A stretch of 64,000 nucleotides of DNA from NCBI GenBank assembly GCA_021813725.1, contig JAKAJN010000003.1, forward strand, positions 1 to 64,000. Reading direction: 5' to 3'. The position numbers and the translations under genes were made by a program. A model generated the notes under the pieces. It saw only the letters and a program-made list of their open reading frames with translations, was not told where the DNA came from and ran no database searches. Source of the stretch: a bacterium (GTDB lineage: Bacteria; Gemmatimonadota; Gemmatimonadetes; Gemmatimonadales; Gemmatimonadaceae). Position 1 is the first letter of the stretch. Each line of letters begins with the position of its first letter. Shown piece by piece: positions 1 to 8,259 of this stretch.

Positions 1-593
1 GCCCGCTGGAACTCGGGGGCGCGCAGGATCTGCCGGAAGAACGCGTCCGTGCTCAGCAGCACGTCGTAGTCGAAGAAGATGTCGTAGATGCGCACCACGC
101 CCTGCGCCCGCAGCACCGTGTCGCTCGCGTGCGGCGTGCCGCGATGCATCGCCAGGCCAAGGCCGAAGTGCGCGTCGTGGTAGAGGTTCGCCCCGGTGCT
201 GATGATCCAGTCCACGAACCCCGCCTCGACGAGCGGGATGAGCGCGCTCATCCCCAGCCCCGCCGGCGTCAGCGCGCCGGTGAGCGTCAACCCCACGGTC
301 ACATCGCGGCGCAGCATCTTGCCGCTGAACAGGTGGCACGCCTCGCGTAGTCGCCCGCTGTTGTACGCCTGGAACGTCCCGTCGACCAGTTGCACCACCG
401 TCTCGCTGCCGTCAATGCGGCGCGGCATGATCCGCGCGCCGCGCAGCAGCGCGCGGCGCGCCCCGTTCCGCGGCGGCGCGCCCTGCGCTTCGCGGTGCTC
501 GGCGGCCTTCTTCTGCTTCGACTTGTCACCCGCGGCGTGCGCCGCGCGGCCGTGCCGGCTGGCCTTGAGGCTGCCGCGTTCCCGCTTGCCCAT
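1..593 (-). CDS. Deoxyhypusine synthase-like protein (3' end cut by window edge)
   Basis: The reading frame opens at an ATG at 593 and stays open to the left edge, so about 197 residues are visible and the C-terminus is missing. After a basic, low-complexity N-terminus (about 45 residues, many K, R, A), the sequence enters a deoxyhypusine synthase fold: [56 protein letters not shown] and [15 protein letters not shown] are characteristic of the PF01916 family, which binds NAD and spermidine. Bacteria lack eIF5A, so bacterial members are thought to act in polyamine metabolism (homospermidine or carboxyspermidine type) or are uncharacterised. The catalytic lysine region lies in the missing part. 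The next minus-strand gene upstream ends 20 bases away, so co-transcription is likely. Confidence 0.85.
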   Translation of the reverse strand, partial: MGKRERGSLKASRHGRAAHAAGDKSKQKKAAEHREAQGAPPRNGARRALLRGARIMPRRIDGSETVVQLVDGTFQAYNSGRLREACHLFSGKMLRRDVTVGLTLTGALTPAGLGMSALIPLVEAGFVDWIISTGANLYHDAHFGLGLAMHRGTPHASDTVLRAQGVVRIYDIFFDYDVLLSTDAFFRQILRAPEFQR

Positions 594-613
594 GTCCGGA
601 TCGCTCGTCGTCG

Positions 614-1612
614 TTAGGTGCCGCGGTGTGCCAGGGTGGCCAGCCGCCTCGCTTCGCGTTCCATGCGTTCCACCTGCCCCTGCCATGCCGCGCGCGTGAC
701 CCCGGCCGCCTCATCCAGCTGCGCGTGCCACGCGGCCGCGATCACGTCCGCCGCTTCCTTCGGATCGTCCGTCACCACCAGCAGGTCGAGATCCCCGGGC
801 GAGATCTTCTTTTCCGTCAGCACGCGCGACTGCATCCAGCGCAGCAGGCCGGCCCAGTAGTGCCGCCCGAACAGGACCACCGGAAACTGCGAGATCTTCC
901 CGGTCTGGATCAGCGTCAACGCCTCGAAGAGTTCGTCGAGCGTCCCGAAGCCGCCGGGGAAGATAACGTAGCCGATGCTGTACTTGATGAACATCGTCTT
1001 GCGGACGAAGAAGTACCGGAACTCGATCAGCGTGTCGACGTAGGGATTCGATCCTTGCTCGAAGGGGAGTTCGATGTTGCACCCCACCGAATGGCCACCC
1101 CCCTCGCGGGCCCCCTTGTTGGCGGCTTCCATGATACCGGGGCCGGCCCCGGTGATGATGGCGAACCCCTGCTGGGCGAGCAGCGTGGCCGTCTCCACCG
1201 CCATCAGGTACTGCGGGTCGTCGGGAGCCGTGCGCGCCGAGCCGAAGAAAGCCACCCCCTTCTCGACCTTCGCGAGTTTATCGAACCCCTCGATGATCTC
1301 CCCCATGATGCGCATCACGCGCCACGGATCGGTGCGCGTGAAGTCGTCGCTCTGGCGGGGGGTGAAGCTCAGCAGCTTCTGATCTTCCGTCATCGGCGGC
1401 GTGGCGTCGCGGATGGCGTCGTCGATGGGCCGGTTGCCGTTCGTGACCGCGAGCGGCGCGCCGGGCGGCATGCGGCCGGCGGCGAGGTGCCCCACGTGCT
1501 GGCGTTCGCGCACGCCGGCGAGCGCCTCGTGCTCGGCCGTGCGGCGCAGCGAAGGGTCCATCGGCTTGCCACGGGCGCTGCGCGGTGGCTTTCTCTTCCT
1601 GGGTTTCGCCAT
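614..1612 (-). CDS. LOG-family protein (TIGR00730-type nucleotide phosphoribohydrolase)
   Basis: 332 residues. The Rossmann-like core carries the family signature PGGFGTLDE (about residue 210) and the upstream stretch [17 protein letters not shown] enzymes hydrolyse nucleoside 5'-monophosphates such as cytokinin riboside or AMP to free base and ribose 5-phosphate. This is one of the larger members: the first 90 or so residues are basic and low in complexity, and the conserved part begins near [10 protein letters not shown]. The ATG at 1612 is used; an internal ATG at 1561 is a credible alternative. It lies between plsC and the deoxyhypusine synthase-like gene on the same strand with short gaps. 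The substrate cannot be told from sequence. Confidence 0.88.
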   Translation of the reverse strand: MAKPRKRKPPRSARGKPMDPSLRRTAEHEALAGVRERQHVGHLAAGRMPPGAPLAVTNGNRPIDDAIRDATPPMTEDQKLLSFTPRQSDDFTRTDPWRVMRIMGEIIEGFDKLAKVEKGVAFFGSARTAPDDPQYLMAVETATLLAQQGFAIITGAGPGIMEAANKGAREGGGHSVGCNIELPFEQGSNPYVDTLIEFRYFFVRKTMFIKYSIGYVIFPGGFGTLDELFEALTLIQTGKISQFPVVLFGRHYWAGLLRWMQSRVLTEKKISPGDLDLLVVTDDPKEAADVIAAAWHAQLDEAAGVTRAAWQGQVERMEREARRLATLAHRGT

Positions 1613-1660
1613 GCAGTGCAGTTTACGCGCTGCCGCGACGCGCCGCGACCCGCGGCGCGC

Positions 1661-2968
1661 CTATTGCAGGCCCAGTTCGAGCAGCTCGTTCAGATGTGCT
1701 GCGATCGTGATCTGACGCTGGCGCATCCGCCCGAGCCGCCGCCGGTGCAAGTGGCGCACGAAGAAGCGGCGCACCGCCAGCCAGCCGAGCCGGCGGAACT
1801 CGGCCACCACGGCAGCGCCCGCCGCCGCGGCTGGCAGCACGACGAAGGCGACAAGCCCCCACGCCCAGCCAAGCGCCCACGCGGCGACGCCGGCGAGCAC
1901 AAGCGTCCAGATGACGCCGAGCAGCGCGACAGCCAGCACCCGGTAGGTGCTTTCGGAGTCGGGCCCCTCGCGATTGTGCTTCGCGAACCAGCGCGCGCCG
2001 GCGAGCGGTGGCCAATACGCCAATAATGCCAACGACGCGAGGGGCAACAGCGCCAGCAGCGGGAGTCGCTTGAGCGACCAGAACAGCGCGGCGGGAAGGC
2101 GCACGTCCTCCTTGAGCGCCTGCGGCGAGAGTCCCATGCGCTGCAGCATTCGCGCGTGCGCGCGAAGTTCGCGCGCCGTGGCATGCCACTCGGCGTCGCC
2201 GCGCAGTTGGAAGCGCTGCAGCACGTTGGCCGTGAGGGCGAGGCGCGACACCGTCGCCTCCGAGTCGCGCGGCGAACCGTGCTCGGCGGCCCAAATCTGC
2301 TCGGCCACGTGCACCAGCGCGGCGTCCTCCCACGAGTCGAGGTTCAGCGTCACGCGACGCATCGCACTGTCAATGCGGGTCGTCAGTTCGCGCACCGCAA
2401 ACTTCTCCTCGGCGCGCGCAGCCAGGTCGCTCCAGTCGAAAGCGTCGCCAACGACGATGCGCACCTCACTGCGCACGCTGTTTCGATCGCGAAACACCAG
2501 CCCCACGGGGATGATCGGGAATGCCCCGCCGATGCGGAGGGCCGCGCCGAGCGCAATGCGCGCCGCGCCCGTCTTCAGCGGCGACAGGCGCGAGTCGGAG
2601 TGGCTGGTCCCTTCGGGGAAGATGCCGACCGCCGCGCCGGCGGAGAGTGCCTCGTGCACGGCGACGAAGATGTCGCGGTTCTTCCCCAGCTTGCGCGGAT
2701 CGTCCTGCGCCCGGTAGACGGGGATCGATCCCACGAGTGAGATCAGCCAGCCAATCTGCGGGTGCGTGAAGAGCGTGGACTTGGCGAGAAAGCGCACCTG
2801 CCGACGCGCTGCCACCGTCACGAAGGCCGGATCCATGAGGCTGTTGCTGTGATTCGCCACCAGCAGCACAGGCCCCTCCGCCGGCACGCGCGCGCCCCCT
2901 ACCGTATAGCGGTAGTAGCCGCGCGTCGCGAGGCGCGAGATGAAGGGCATGAGTGCGGGGATCTTCAT
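1661..2968 (-). CDS. PlsC-type glycerol-3-phosphate / acylglycerol-phosphate acyltransferase
   Basis: 435 residues. Acyltransferase motifs are NHSNSLMDP (about residue 35, the H-x5-D variant) and FPEGTSHSDS (about residue 110), the substrate-binding block. Family enzymes acylate glycerol phosphate or lysophosphatidate at the inner membrane face in phospholipid synthesis. The C-terminal half has a pair of hydrophobic segments (LPLLALLPLASLALLAY and the AVALLGVIWTLVLAGV region), so the protein is probably membrane-anchored. The start is the ATG at 2968 (MKIPALMPF); the frame is open further upstream but that stretch crosses a heptamer repeat array and has no protein-like content. The leader carries no recognisable Shine-Dalgarno sequence. 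Confidence 0.86.
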   Translation of the reverse strand: MKIPALMPFISRLATRGYYRYTVGGARVPAEGPVLLVANHSNSLMDPAFVTVAARRQVRFLAKSTLFTHPQIGWLISLVGSIPVYRAQDDPRKLGKNRDIFVAVHEALSAGAAVGIFPEGTSHSDSRLSPLKTGAARIALGAALRIGGAFPIIPVGLVFRDRNSVRSEVRIVVGDAFDWSDLAARAEEKFAVRELTTRIDSAMRRVTLNLDSWEDAALVHVAEQIWAAEHGSPRDSEATVSRLALTANVLQRFQLRGDAEWHATARELRAHARMLQRMGLSPQALKEDVRLPAALFWSLKRLPLLALLPLASLALLAYWPPLAGARWFAKHNREGPDSESTYRVLAVALLGVIWTLVLAGVAAWALGWAWGLVAFVVLPAAAAGAAVVAEFRRLGWLAVRRFFVRHLHRRRLGRMRQRQITIAAHLNELLELGLQ

Positions 2969-2978
2969 GGGGGACGCA

Positions 2979-3008
2979 GACGGGAGACGGGAGACGGGAG
3001 ACGGGAGA
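2979..3008. repeat. Period-7 tandem array (GACGGGA x4)
   Basis: Four perfect copies of GACGGGA plus GA, ending 11 nt before the plsC start codon. On the coding (minus) strand it reads as TCCCGTC repeats in the 5' leader, where a ribosome-binding site would be expected. Confidence 0.95.
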
Positions 3009-3073
3009 TAACCACGGGGACGATAGAAGCGGCCAACGGCCGCTGTAAGGGTAACGAATGCAAAGCGCATCCG

Positions 3074-3108
3074 CCGTCTACCGTCCACCGTCCACCGTCT
3101 ACCGTCTT
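3074..3108. repeat. Period-7 tandem array (CCGTCNN x5)
   Basis: Five units in exact 7-nt register: CCGTCTA, CCGTCCA, CCGTCCA, CCGTCTA, CCGTCTT. It lies in the leader of the plus-strand gene starting at 3135. With the 2979-3008 array it brackets the divergent promoter region, each array presenting its pyrimidine-rich strand as mRNA sense for the gene it precedes. Confidence 0.95.
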
Positions 3109-3134
3109 CCAGCCGCCTCCCCCAACTTGTACAC

Positions 3135-3383
3135 GTGCCCTGGCTACGCCTCCTCTTGATCCTGAAACTGCGCGCGCTGATGAATCCGCGCGTTGCCGCC
3201 GACCTCACGCGCGTCTGGTGGCGGTACCGCCGTCGGCGCTGGTGGGCTCGGCCGCCGTTCATTCCGTGGCCCGACCGCGACTATCTGCGGTGGAGGATGT
3301 ACACGGCCTACGGCAGCGAGGACGCAGTGCCTCCGGTGGACGATGTGCTGCGCTACGCGCGGTGGACGCGGCATCACCCGTGA
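3135..3383 (+). CDS. Small W/R-rich protein of unknown function coupled to queG
   Basis: 82 residues from a GTG start. I do not recognise the family. The N-terminus is amphipathic or hydrophobic (PWLRLLLILKLRALMNPRV), followed by a strikingly aromatic and basic part (VWWRYRRRRWWARPP, DYLRWRMYTAYG). No cysteine or catalytic motif is evident. Its TGA stop overlaps the GTG start of queG in a GTGA arrangement, so translation is probably coupled. It is kept as real because of that overlap, its position in the leader-to-queG unit and its non-random composition. It could be a membrane-associated or nucleic-acid-binding accessory. Confidence 0.6.
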   Translation: MPWLRLLLILKLRALMNPRVAADLTRVWWRYRRRRWWARPPFIPWPDRDYLRWRMYTAYGSEDAVPPVDDVLRYARWTRHHP

Positions 3384-4336
3384 CCGTGCACGTCCCGTCG
3401 GGATTCGAAGCGCGCCTCAAGACCCACGCCCGCGACGCGGGCTTCGACCTCGCCGGAATCGCGACGCTCGGGACGCCGGACACCGTCGCGCACTTCAATG
3501 CCTGGATTGCCGCCGGCCATCACGGGGAGATGGGGTACATGGAGCGCCACGCCGAGTTGCGGCGCGACGCGCGCCGGCCCGTGGAAGGCATGCACAGCGC
3601 GCTCGTCGTCGCGCTCAACTACAGCGGCACCCAGCCCGCCGGTCCGATCGCCCGATATGCCCGCTTCACGGATTACCACCGCGTGATGTGGGACAAGCTC
3701 GACGCCATTCGCGACTGGGTGCGCAATGAGATCGGCGATGTGCAGGGCCGCTCGTTTGTGGACAGCGGCCCGGTCCTGGAGCGCGACCTCGCGCGCCGCG
3801 CCGGGCTGGGTTGGTTCGGCAAGAACACGCTACTGATCAATCCGAAGCTTGGCTCTTTTTTCTTCCTCGGCGCGCTCTTTCTCGATGTCCCGCTCGCACC
3901 GGACCAGCCCTTCGTGAGCGATCACTGCGGCACGTGCACGCGCTGCCTTGACGCGTGCCCCACGCAGGCCTTCGTCGCACCGCACGTGCTCGACGCGCGA
4001 CTCTGCATCTCGTACCTGACCATCGAGCTCAAGGGGCCCCATACGCCCGAGCAGGCGGCGATGGTGGGCAATCACCTTTTTGGCTGCGACATCTGCCAGG
4101 AGGTCTGCCCTTGGAACGAGAAGTTCTCGCGGCCGGCCTCGGAGCCGGCCTTCGCTCTCCGGCCGGAGTTGGCGACGCCCGCGTCCGCTGAGTTTGCGAC
4201 GATGGGCGATCTCGAGTTCAAACGCCGCTTCGGCGACACGCCGCTCGTGCGCGCCAAGCGCTGCGGGCTGGCACGCAACGCCATCGCCGCGCAGGTGGCA
4301 TCGCATTCGGCAACGGCCGCCGACGGACGGTCCTAA
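3380..4336 (+). CDS. queG: Epoxyqueuosine reductase
   Basis: 318 residues. QueG is a cobalamin-dependent, two [4Fe-4S] cytosolic enzyme that reduces epoxyqueuosine to queuosine at position 34 of tRNAs (Asp, Asn, His, Tyr), the last step of queuosine synthesis. Both ferredoxin-like cysteine motifs are present: CGTCTRCLDACPTQ (about residue 185) and CDICQEVCPWN (about 236). The upstream family blocks GEMGYMERH, RGLGWFGKNTLL-like (ARRAGLGWFGKNTLL) and SFFFLGALFLD are also there. It is shorter than members with a C-terminal HEAT extension. The start is the GTG at 3380 overlapping the previous stop; a GTG at 3386 is an alternative. No other queuosine gene is visible nearby. Confidence 0.93.
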   Translation: MTVHVPSGFEARLKTHARDAGFDLAGIATLGTPDTVAHFNAWIAAGHHGEMGYMERHAELRRDARRPVEGMHSALVVALNYSGTQPAGPIARYARFTDYHRVMWDKLDAIRDWVRNEIGDVQGRSFVDSGPVLERDLARRAGLGWFGKNTLLINPKLGSFFFLGALFLDVPLAPDQPFVSDHCGTCTRCLDACPTQAFVAPHVLDARLCISYLTIELKGPHTPEQAAMVGNHLFGCDICQEVCPWNEKFSRPASEPAFALRPELATPASAEFATMGDLEFKRRFGDTPLVRAKRCGLARNAIAAQVASHSATAADGRS

Positions 4337-4537
4337 CACTCCGCCGGGACGTACGTCATCCCTAGGGATCCGCGCAACCGCTGGCCAAGGGACGTCGCCC
4401 CGCACGCCTTCATGCCAAAGACCAGGGCGTTGCTGCACGATCAGGGTGCGACTCGCGGGCTACCGCACGGCGCTGTTCGACAAGTACCTCAATGGATATA
4501 GCGCGCCGAAGATCCTCCCCCCAAAGAGGCCCTGACG

Positions 4538-6007
4538 CTACCTGGTCCAGAAGAGAATCGCGCCGCAACCGGAACGCGAGCGTTGGTACTGCGGCGGCAC
4601 GGTCGCTTCGGAATACACTTCGATCGCGAAGAGCCGCGCCGTCGGCGCCCATGCGTCGAGCGCATCCACGCTCAGCTCAGGAATCAGCGCGCCGTCAAAC
4701 CAGAGCGCCGGCTCGCACCAGTTGCCGCTGATGCCGCGCATCAGCACGCGCCGGTCGCTCAGCTGATTCATCTCGGACAAGGCATTCGGGTTGGCGTCGG
4801 TCTCGAGCGTGTCATAGTCGTAACCAATGCGGAGGCCGCGCAGCTGTCGAAAGATGTCGGACGTCGCAAACGCGCCCCGTCGCGCAATCTGCTGCGCGTC
4901 CAGGTAGGTCCCCGCCCCCGAGCGGCGGCGCTCCGCAAAGCCGCTGTCGCGCCGGTCGGCGGCGCGCGCCACGACCACCCGCACGGTATCAAGCATCATC
5001 GTGGACGGCGTGAGCATCAGCGTGACTGGCGCGGCGTCGTTCACTACATCCACCGCCAGTCGCAGCGGGGCATAGCCCACCGCGCGCACCTCGAGCATCC
5101 GCGAGCCGTGCGGCGCCTCGGTCAGCGTGAAGGCACCGCGGTCATCAGTGCGCACGGGCGGGTTGTCTCCGATGCGCAGCAGCACTCCGGTCAGCGGTCG
5201 CCCGCCGTTGGCGCTGACAATCGTGCCCGACAGGCGCGCACTCCCCATGCGGGCGCGTCGGACCGACAGCGTCGAGTCCTCCGCTGCGCTGTCGTCAATC
5301 ACCACGAGGCGCGACGGCCCGATGAACAGGTCGCGTCGCAGGAACCCGCTGGCGGGCATCGGCAGTTCGAGCACATCGGTGCTGTCGCGCTCCCGCGCGG
5401 CGTGCAGGAACAGCGTGCCGCGCGCCGGCACGTCGCAGAGCGCGTACCAGCCGTTCTCCGCCGTCACTGCATCGAGGCGACCGCGGCGGCGCGTCATCGC
5501 ACCGCCTCTCCTCAGCGTCATCTCCATCCACTCGCCCGCCACCGTCGCTCCCGAAAGGGCGGTGCGCGACAGCGCGTCGCGCACCACACCCAGCACCGTG
5601 CCGCCCGTCGGCCCGTTGGCGTTCGATGCGCAGATGGCCGCGCGAAGGCGTTCGGCCGATGGGGTGCCGAGCAGCGCCTGCACCGATCGGCCGCGTCGCA
5701 CGGCAACCTGACGGAGCGGAGCTTCGATGCCGAGCGAATCAAGCACGGGATGGAAGAAGCCAATCAGGTACCGCCCGTCGGCGAGTCCCTCGAAGGCGAA
5801 ACGGCCGAGCGAATCGCTGATCACCGTGCGCGCCATCGTCGACTGCCGTCCGACCGCGACCAGTTGCACCCAGGCGCCCGCCATCGGCGCTCCCACGAGG
5901 CTGTCGTGCACCACGCCATGCACGCGCGCCGCCTGTGCGTCGCCCGGCTCCGCTCGCAAAGCCAGGAGCGCCGCCACGGCGAGGTTGAGCACCAGCATCT
6001 GGCGCAT
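4538..6007 (-). CDS. Secreted carboxypeptidase-regulatory-like / TonB plug-like protein, paralog 1
   Basis: 489 residues with a signal peptide (MRQMLVLNLAVAALLALRA). Three Ig-like carboxypeptidase regulatory domains can be made out: about 25-100 (VHGVVHDSLVGAPMAGAWVQ), about 135-215 (VLGVVRDALSRTALSGATV) and about 260-325 (LSGTIVSANGGRPLTGVLL). The C-terminal 120 residues resemble a TonB receptor plug (SDIFRQLRGLRIG, RVLMRGISGNWCEPALWFDG) and end in SGCGAILFWTR. No beta-barrel follows, although barrel receptors are normally 700-1000 residues. The neighbour at 6020 is a paralog with the same architecture. The likely location is the periplasm or outer membrane; the function is unknown. Confidence 0.75.
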   Translation of the reverse strand: MRQMLVLNLAVAALLALRAEPGDAQAARVHGVVHDSLVGAPMAGAWVQLVAVGRQSTMARTVISDSLGRFAFEGLADGRYLIGFFHPVLDSLGIEAPLRQVAVRRGRSVQALLGTPSAERLRAAICASNANGPTGGTVLGVVRDALSRTALSGATVAGEWMEMTLRRGGAMTRRRGRLDAVTAENGWYALCDVPARGTLFLHAARERDSTDVLELPMPASGFLRRDLFIGPSRLVVIDDSAAEDSTLSVRRARMGSARLSGTIVSANGGRPLTGVLLRIGDNPPVRTDDRGAFTLTEAPHGSRMLEVRAVGYAPLRLAVDVVNDAAPVTLMLTPSTMMLDTVRVVVARAADRRDSGFAERRRSGAGTYLDAQQIARRGAFATSDIFRQLRGLRIGYDYDTLETDANPNALSEMNQLSDRRVLMRGISGNWCEPALWFDGALIPELSVDALDAWAPTARLFAIEVYSEATVPPQYQRSRSGCGAILFWTR

Positions 6008-6019
6008 GGAATTGGCGCC

Positions 6020-7477
6020 TTACTTGGTCCAGATGAGAATGGTGCCGCACCCGGACAAGCCGCGCTGATATTCCGGCGGCGTGGTGGCCTCGTTGTACAG
6101 TTCAATGGCGCGGACAGATCGCAGGCTCACCATGCCATCAATCTCATCGGCGTCGAGATTCCACATATACAAGCCATCAATGTGCACCGATGGCTCGCAC
6201 CACTCGCCGAACGCGCTCCGCACATAGATGTGACGCATGCCGATGGTATCGCGCTCGAGTCGCGTGCCAGGGAGATTGCGGAAGGCATCCGACGTGAAGA
6301 GGGCACCGCGACGCTCGAGATCCTGCGCGGTCAGGTATCGGCCGAGGCCGGTTCGGCTTCGCACGTCGAAGCCGCTGCCGTGCCGGTCCGCGGCCCCCGG
6401 CGCGAGGATCTTCACCGTGTCGAGCACCGCCTGGAAGTTCGCGAGCCGCACCTGCACCGGTGGGGCGCCGTCAATGACATCCACGGCGCGACGCGTGGGA
6501 TACGAACCGACCGACCGCACCTCGAGCGTGCGGGTGCCGAGCGGCGCACCGGCCAGCGTGAAGGCACCGCGTTCGTCGGTACGCGCGGTCGGCCCATCGC
6601 TGAGGTGCACAATCGCGCCAGCGAGCGGCCGGTCGTCGGCGGCGCGGCGCACAATGCCGGTGACGCGTCCGCTTCCGGAACGCACGACGCGCGGCGGAAG
6701 CGCCAGTGAATCGGGGCGCGGGGCGGTATCGCGCACGAGGATGGACGTCGCAGCGCCGAGGTAGAGGTCGCGGCGCAGGAACCCATCGGCGGGCACGGGC
6801 GTCTCGATCAAGTCGGTGCTGTCCGCCCCTCGGCTCGCCGTGAGAAACATCGTGCCGCCCGCGGGTGCGTTGCAGAGCGCAAACCAGCCATTCGCGCCGG
6901 TGGTGACGGCCAGCCGCGGGCGACGGCGGTCAACGCCAGTTGTGAGGAATGACATCTCGAGCCACTCCCCGCTGACGGTTGCGTTGGCGGCCGGCGCGCC
7001 GCCGCGCGCCTCGCGTACCACGCCAATGACCGTCGCCCCCGAGACGACGAGTCCAGAATCCCGCGGCGAACGCACTCCGCAGATGATCGCGCGCAACGTC
7101 GCGCCCGAGGGCACCGCAAGATCGGCGCGCGTCGCGCGTCCCCGACGCACCGCCACTTCGCGCAACGGCACGTTGACACCCAGCGAGTCGAGCAGCGCGT
7201 GGAAAAAGCCGAGGCGATAGCGCCCCTCGGGAAGGTCATCGAAGGCGTAGTGTCCCGTCGAATCGGAGATCGCCGTGCGCGCCGCCGCGCCTGCGCTGTC
7301 CGAGGCGACGAGCTGCACCCACGCGCTGGCGAGCGGCGCGCGCGCCACGCTGTCGAACACGACGCCGCTGATGCGCGCTCCCGCCAGACGATCATGGGGT
7401 GCCGTCACCTGCGCCGTCGCGCTCAGCGCGACGGCGAACAGTGCGGTCGTAAGAAAGACAGCACGCGGCGCACGCAT
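6020..7477 (-). CDS. Secreted carboxypeptidase-regulatory-like / TonB plug-like protein, paralog 2
   Basis: 485 residues from the ATG at 7477, which gives a clean signal peptide (MRAPRAVFLTTALFAVALS). The architecture matches the downstream paralog: domain 1 RISGVVFDSVARAPLASAWV, domain 2 VIGVVREARGGAPAANATV, domain 3 VTGIVRRAADDRPLAGAIV, then the plug-like end with SDAFRNLPGTRLER, FGEWCEPSVHIDGLY and SGCGTILIWTK. The conserved WCEP and SGCG cysteines in both copies could form a disulfide. The ATG shares one base with the stop of the reductase gene upstream (TGATG), so the two are probably translated together. The gap to paralog 1 is only 12 bases. The function is not assigned. Confidence 0.75.
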   Translation of the reverse strand: MRAPRAVFLTTALFAVALSATAQVTAPHDRLAGARISGVVFDSVARAPLASAWVQLVASDSAGAAARTAISDSTGHYAFDDLPEGRYRLGFFHALLDSLGVNVPLREVAVRRGRATRADLAVPSGATLRAIICGVRSPRDSGLVVSGATVIGVVREARGGAPAANATVSGEWLEMSFLTTGVDRRRPRLAVTTGANGWFALCNAPAGGTMFLTASRGADSTDLIETPVPADGFLRRDLYLGAATSILVRDTAPRPDSLALPPRVVRSGSGRVTGIVRRAADDRPLAGAIVHLSDGPTARTDERGAFTLAGAPLGTRTLEVRSVGSYPTRRAVDVIDGAPPVQVRLANFQAVLDTVKILAPGAADRHGSGFDVRSRTGLGRYLTAQDLERRGALFTSDAFRNLPGTRLERDTIGMRHIYVRSAFGEWCEPSVHIDGLYMWNLDADEIDGMVSLRSVRAIELYNEATTPPEYQRGLSGCGTILIWTK

Positions 7478-8049
7478 CAGCGTCTCAGGGCCTGCATCGC
7501 CTCCGCCCATCGGTGCAGCTCATCGAGCATCCCCCGCGCCTTCTTGGCGTGCCCCTCTTCCGGCGTGAAGACACCCGCCTCGTCGACACGCTTGGCGATG
7601 TGATGGATGGATACTGCCTCCACCATCGGAACCACCTTGAATGTCGCCAGCGTCTGCCGTGTCATCTGGGCGCTGCGCAACCCGCCCGACTCGCCGCCGT
7701 AGCTGCACAGCCCCGCCGGTTTGTACGTCCATTCGTGGTAGATGCACTGCAGCGCATTCAGCAGCGATGCCGGCATCACGAAATCGTACTCGGGAAGGAC
7801 GAACACGAAGGCGTCGGCGCGCTGCACCGATGCACTCCACCGCCTCGTGTGCTCGTGCTCGTACTGGCCGAGCCGAGGGTGCGCGGCCTCGTCGAGGATC
7901 GGCAGGTTGAAGTCGGCGAGGTCAACGAGGTCCACCGCAAACTTCCCGTGCGCCTGCGCCTGCTCGAGCATCCACGCCGCCACTGCCGGCCCTTTGCGCC
8001 CGGGGCGCGTGCTGCAAATGATCACCTGAAGAAGCAATTGGTCCGTCAT
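7477..8049 (-). CDS. NADPH-dependent FMN reductase family protein
   Basis: 190 residues from the ATG at 8049 (MTDQLLLQVIICSTRPGRKG). It has a flavodoxin-like fold: the N-terminal phosphate-binding stretch STRPGRKG, the mid-protein PEYDFVMPASLLNALQC and the CSYGGESGG block are typical of the SsuE/ArsH/chromate reductase (YieF/AzoR-like) superfamily. Family members reduce FMN, quinones or azo compounds with NAD(P)H in the cytosol. It is first in a minus-strand unit with the two plug-like paralogs and is divergent from the hydrolase at 8260, separated by an AT-rich spacer. The physiological substrate cannot be inferred. Confidence 0.85.
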   Translation of the reverse strand: MTDQLLLQVIICSTRPGRKGPAVAAWMLEQAQAHGKFAVDLVDLADFNLPILDEAAHPRLGQYEHEHTRRWSASVQRADAFVFVLPEYDFVMPASLLNALQCIYHEWTYKPAGLCSYGGESGGLRSAQMTRQTLATFKVVPMVEAVSIHHIAKRVDEAGVFTPEEGHAKKARGMLDELHRWAEAMQALRR

Positions 8050-8089
8050 CGTATGCCTTCGGTCAGCCCGCACGGGCCGAGTTCCAGAG

Positions 8090-8135
8090 TTCCGACTAAA
8101 TATCTCTGTACTGAGGTATATATACTAATAGGTGC
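8090..8135. promoter_or_regulatory. AT-rich divergent promoter island
   Basis: A sharp AT-rich patch in an otherwise very GC-rich region, between the reductase (start 8049, minus) and the hydrolase (start 8260, plus). It contains the perfect palindrome GTATATATAC at 8116-8125. It probably holds promoter elements for one or both genes; the exact -35 and -10 boxes could not be assigned. Confidence 0.45.
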
Positions 8136-8259
8136 AGAGGCAAGGGTGAGGGGTGCGGGGGCCTGCTGTCCCGCGACACCTCGCGCTCACGTAGTTTTGA
8201 CGGCGAACCATGGCTGACGTTTCCACTGCCGCTCCCGTTGGCGTGCGCTCGGCATCGAG

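Noticed and set aside
2969-3262. Upstream extension of the PlsC-type frame
   Set aside because: It would translate through the two heptamer arrays into Arg-rich nonsense; the conserved protein begins at the ATG at 2968.
4337-4537. Small RNA or gene in the 200-base convergent gap
   Set aside because: No hairpin with U run, no start with ribosome-binding site and no protein-like frame could be supported.
4583-6709. 708-codon plus-strand open frame antisense to both plug-like paralogs
   Set aside because: Composition is R/H/A-rich with no domain, and the opposite strand encodes clear secreted paralogs. It is a high-GC shadow frame.
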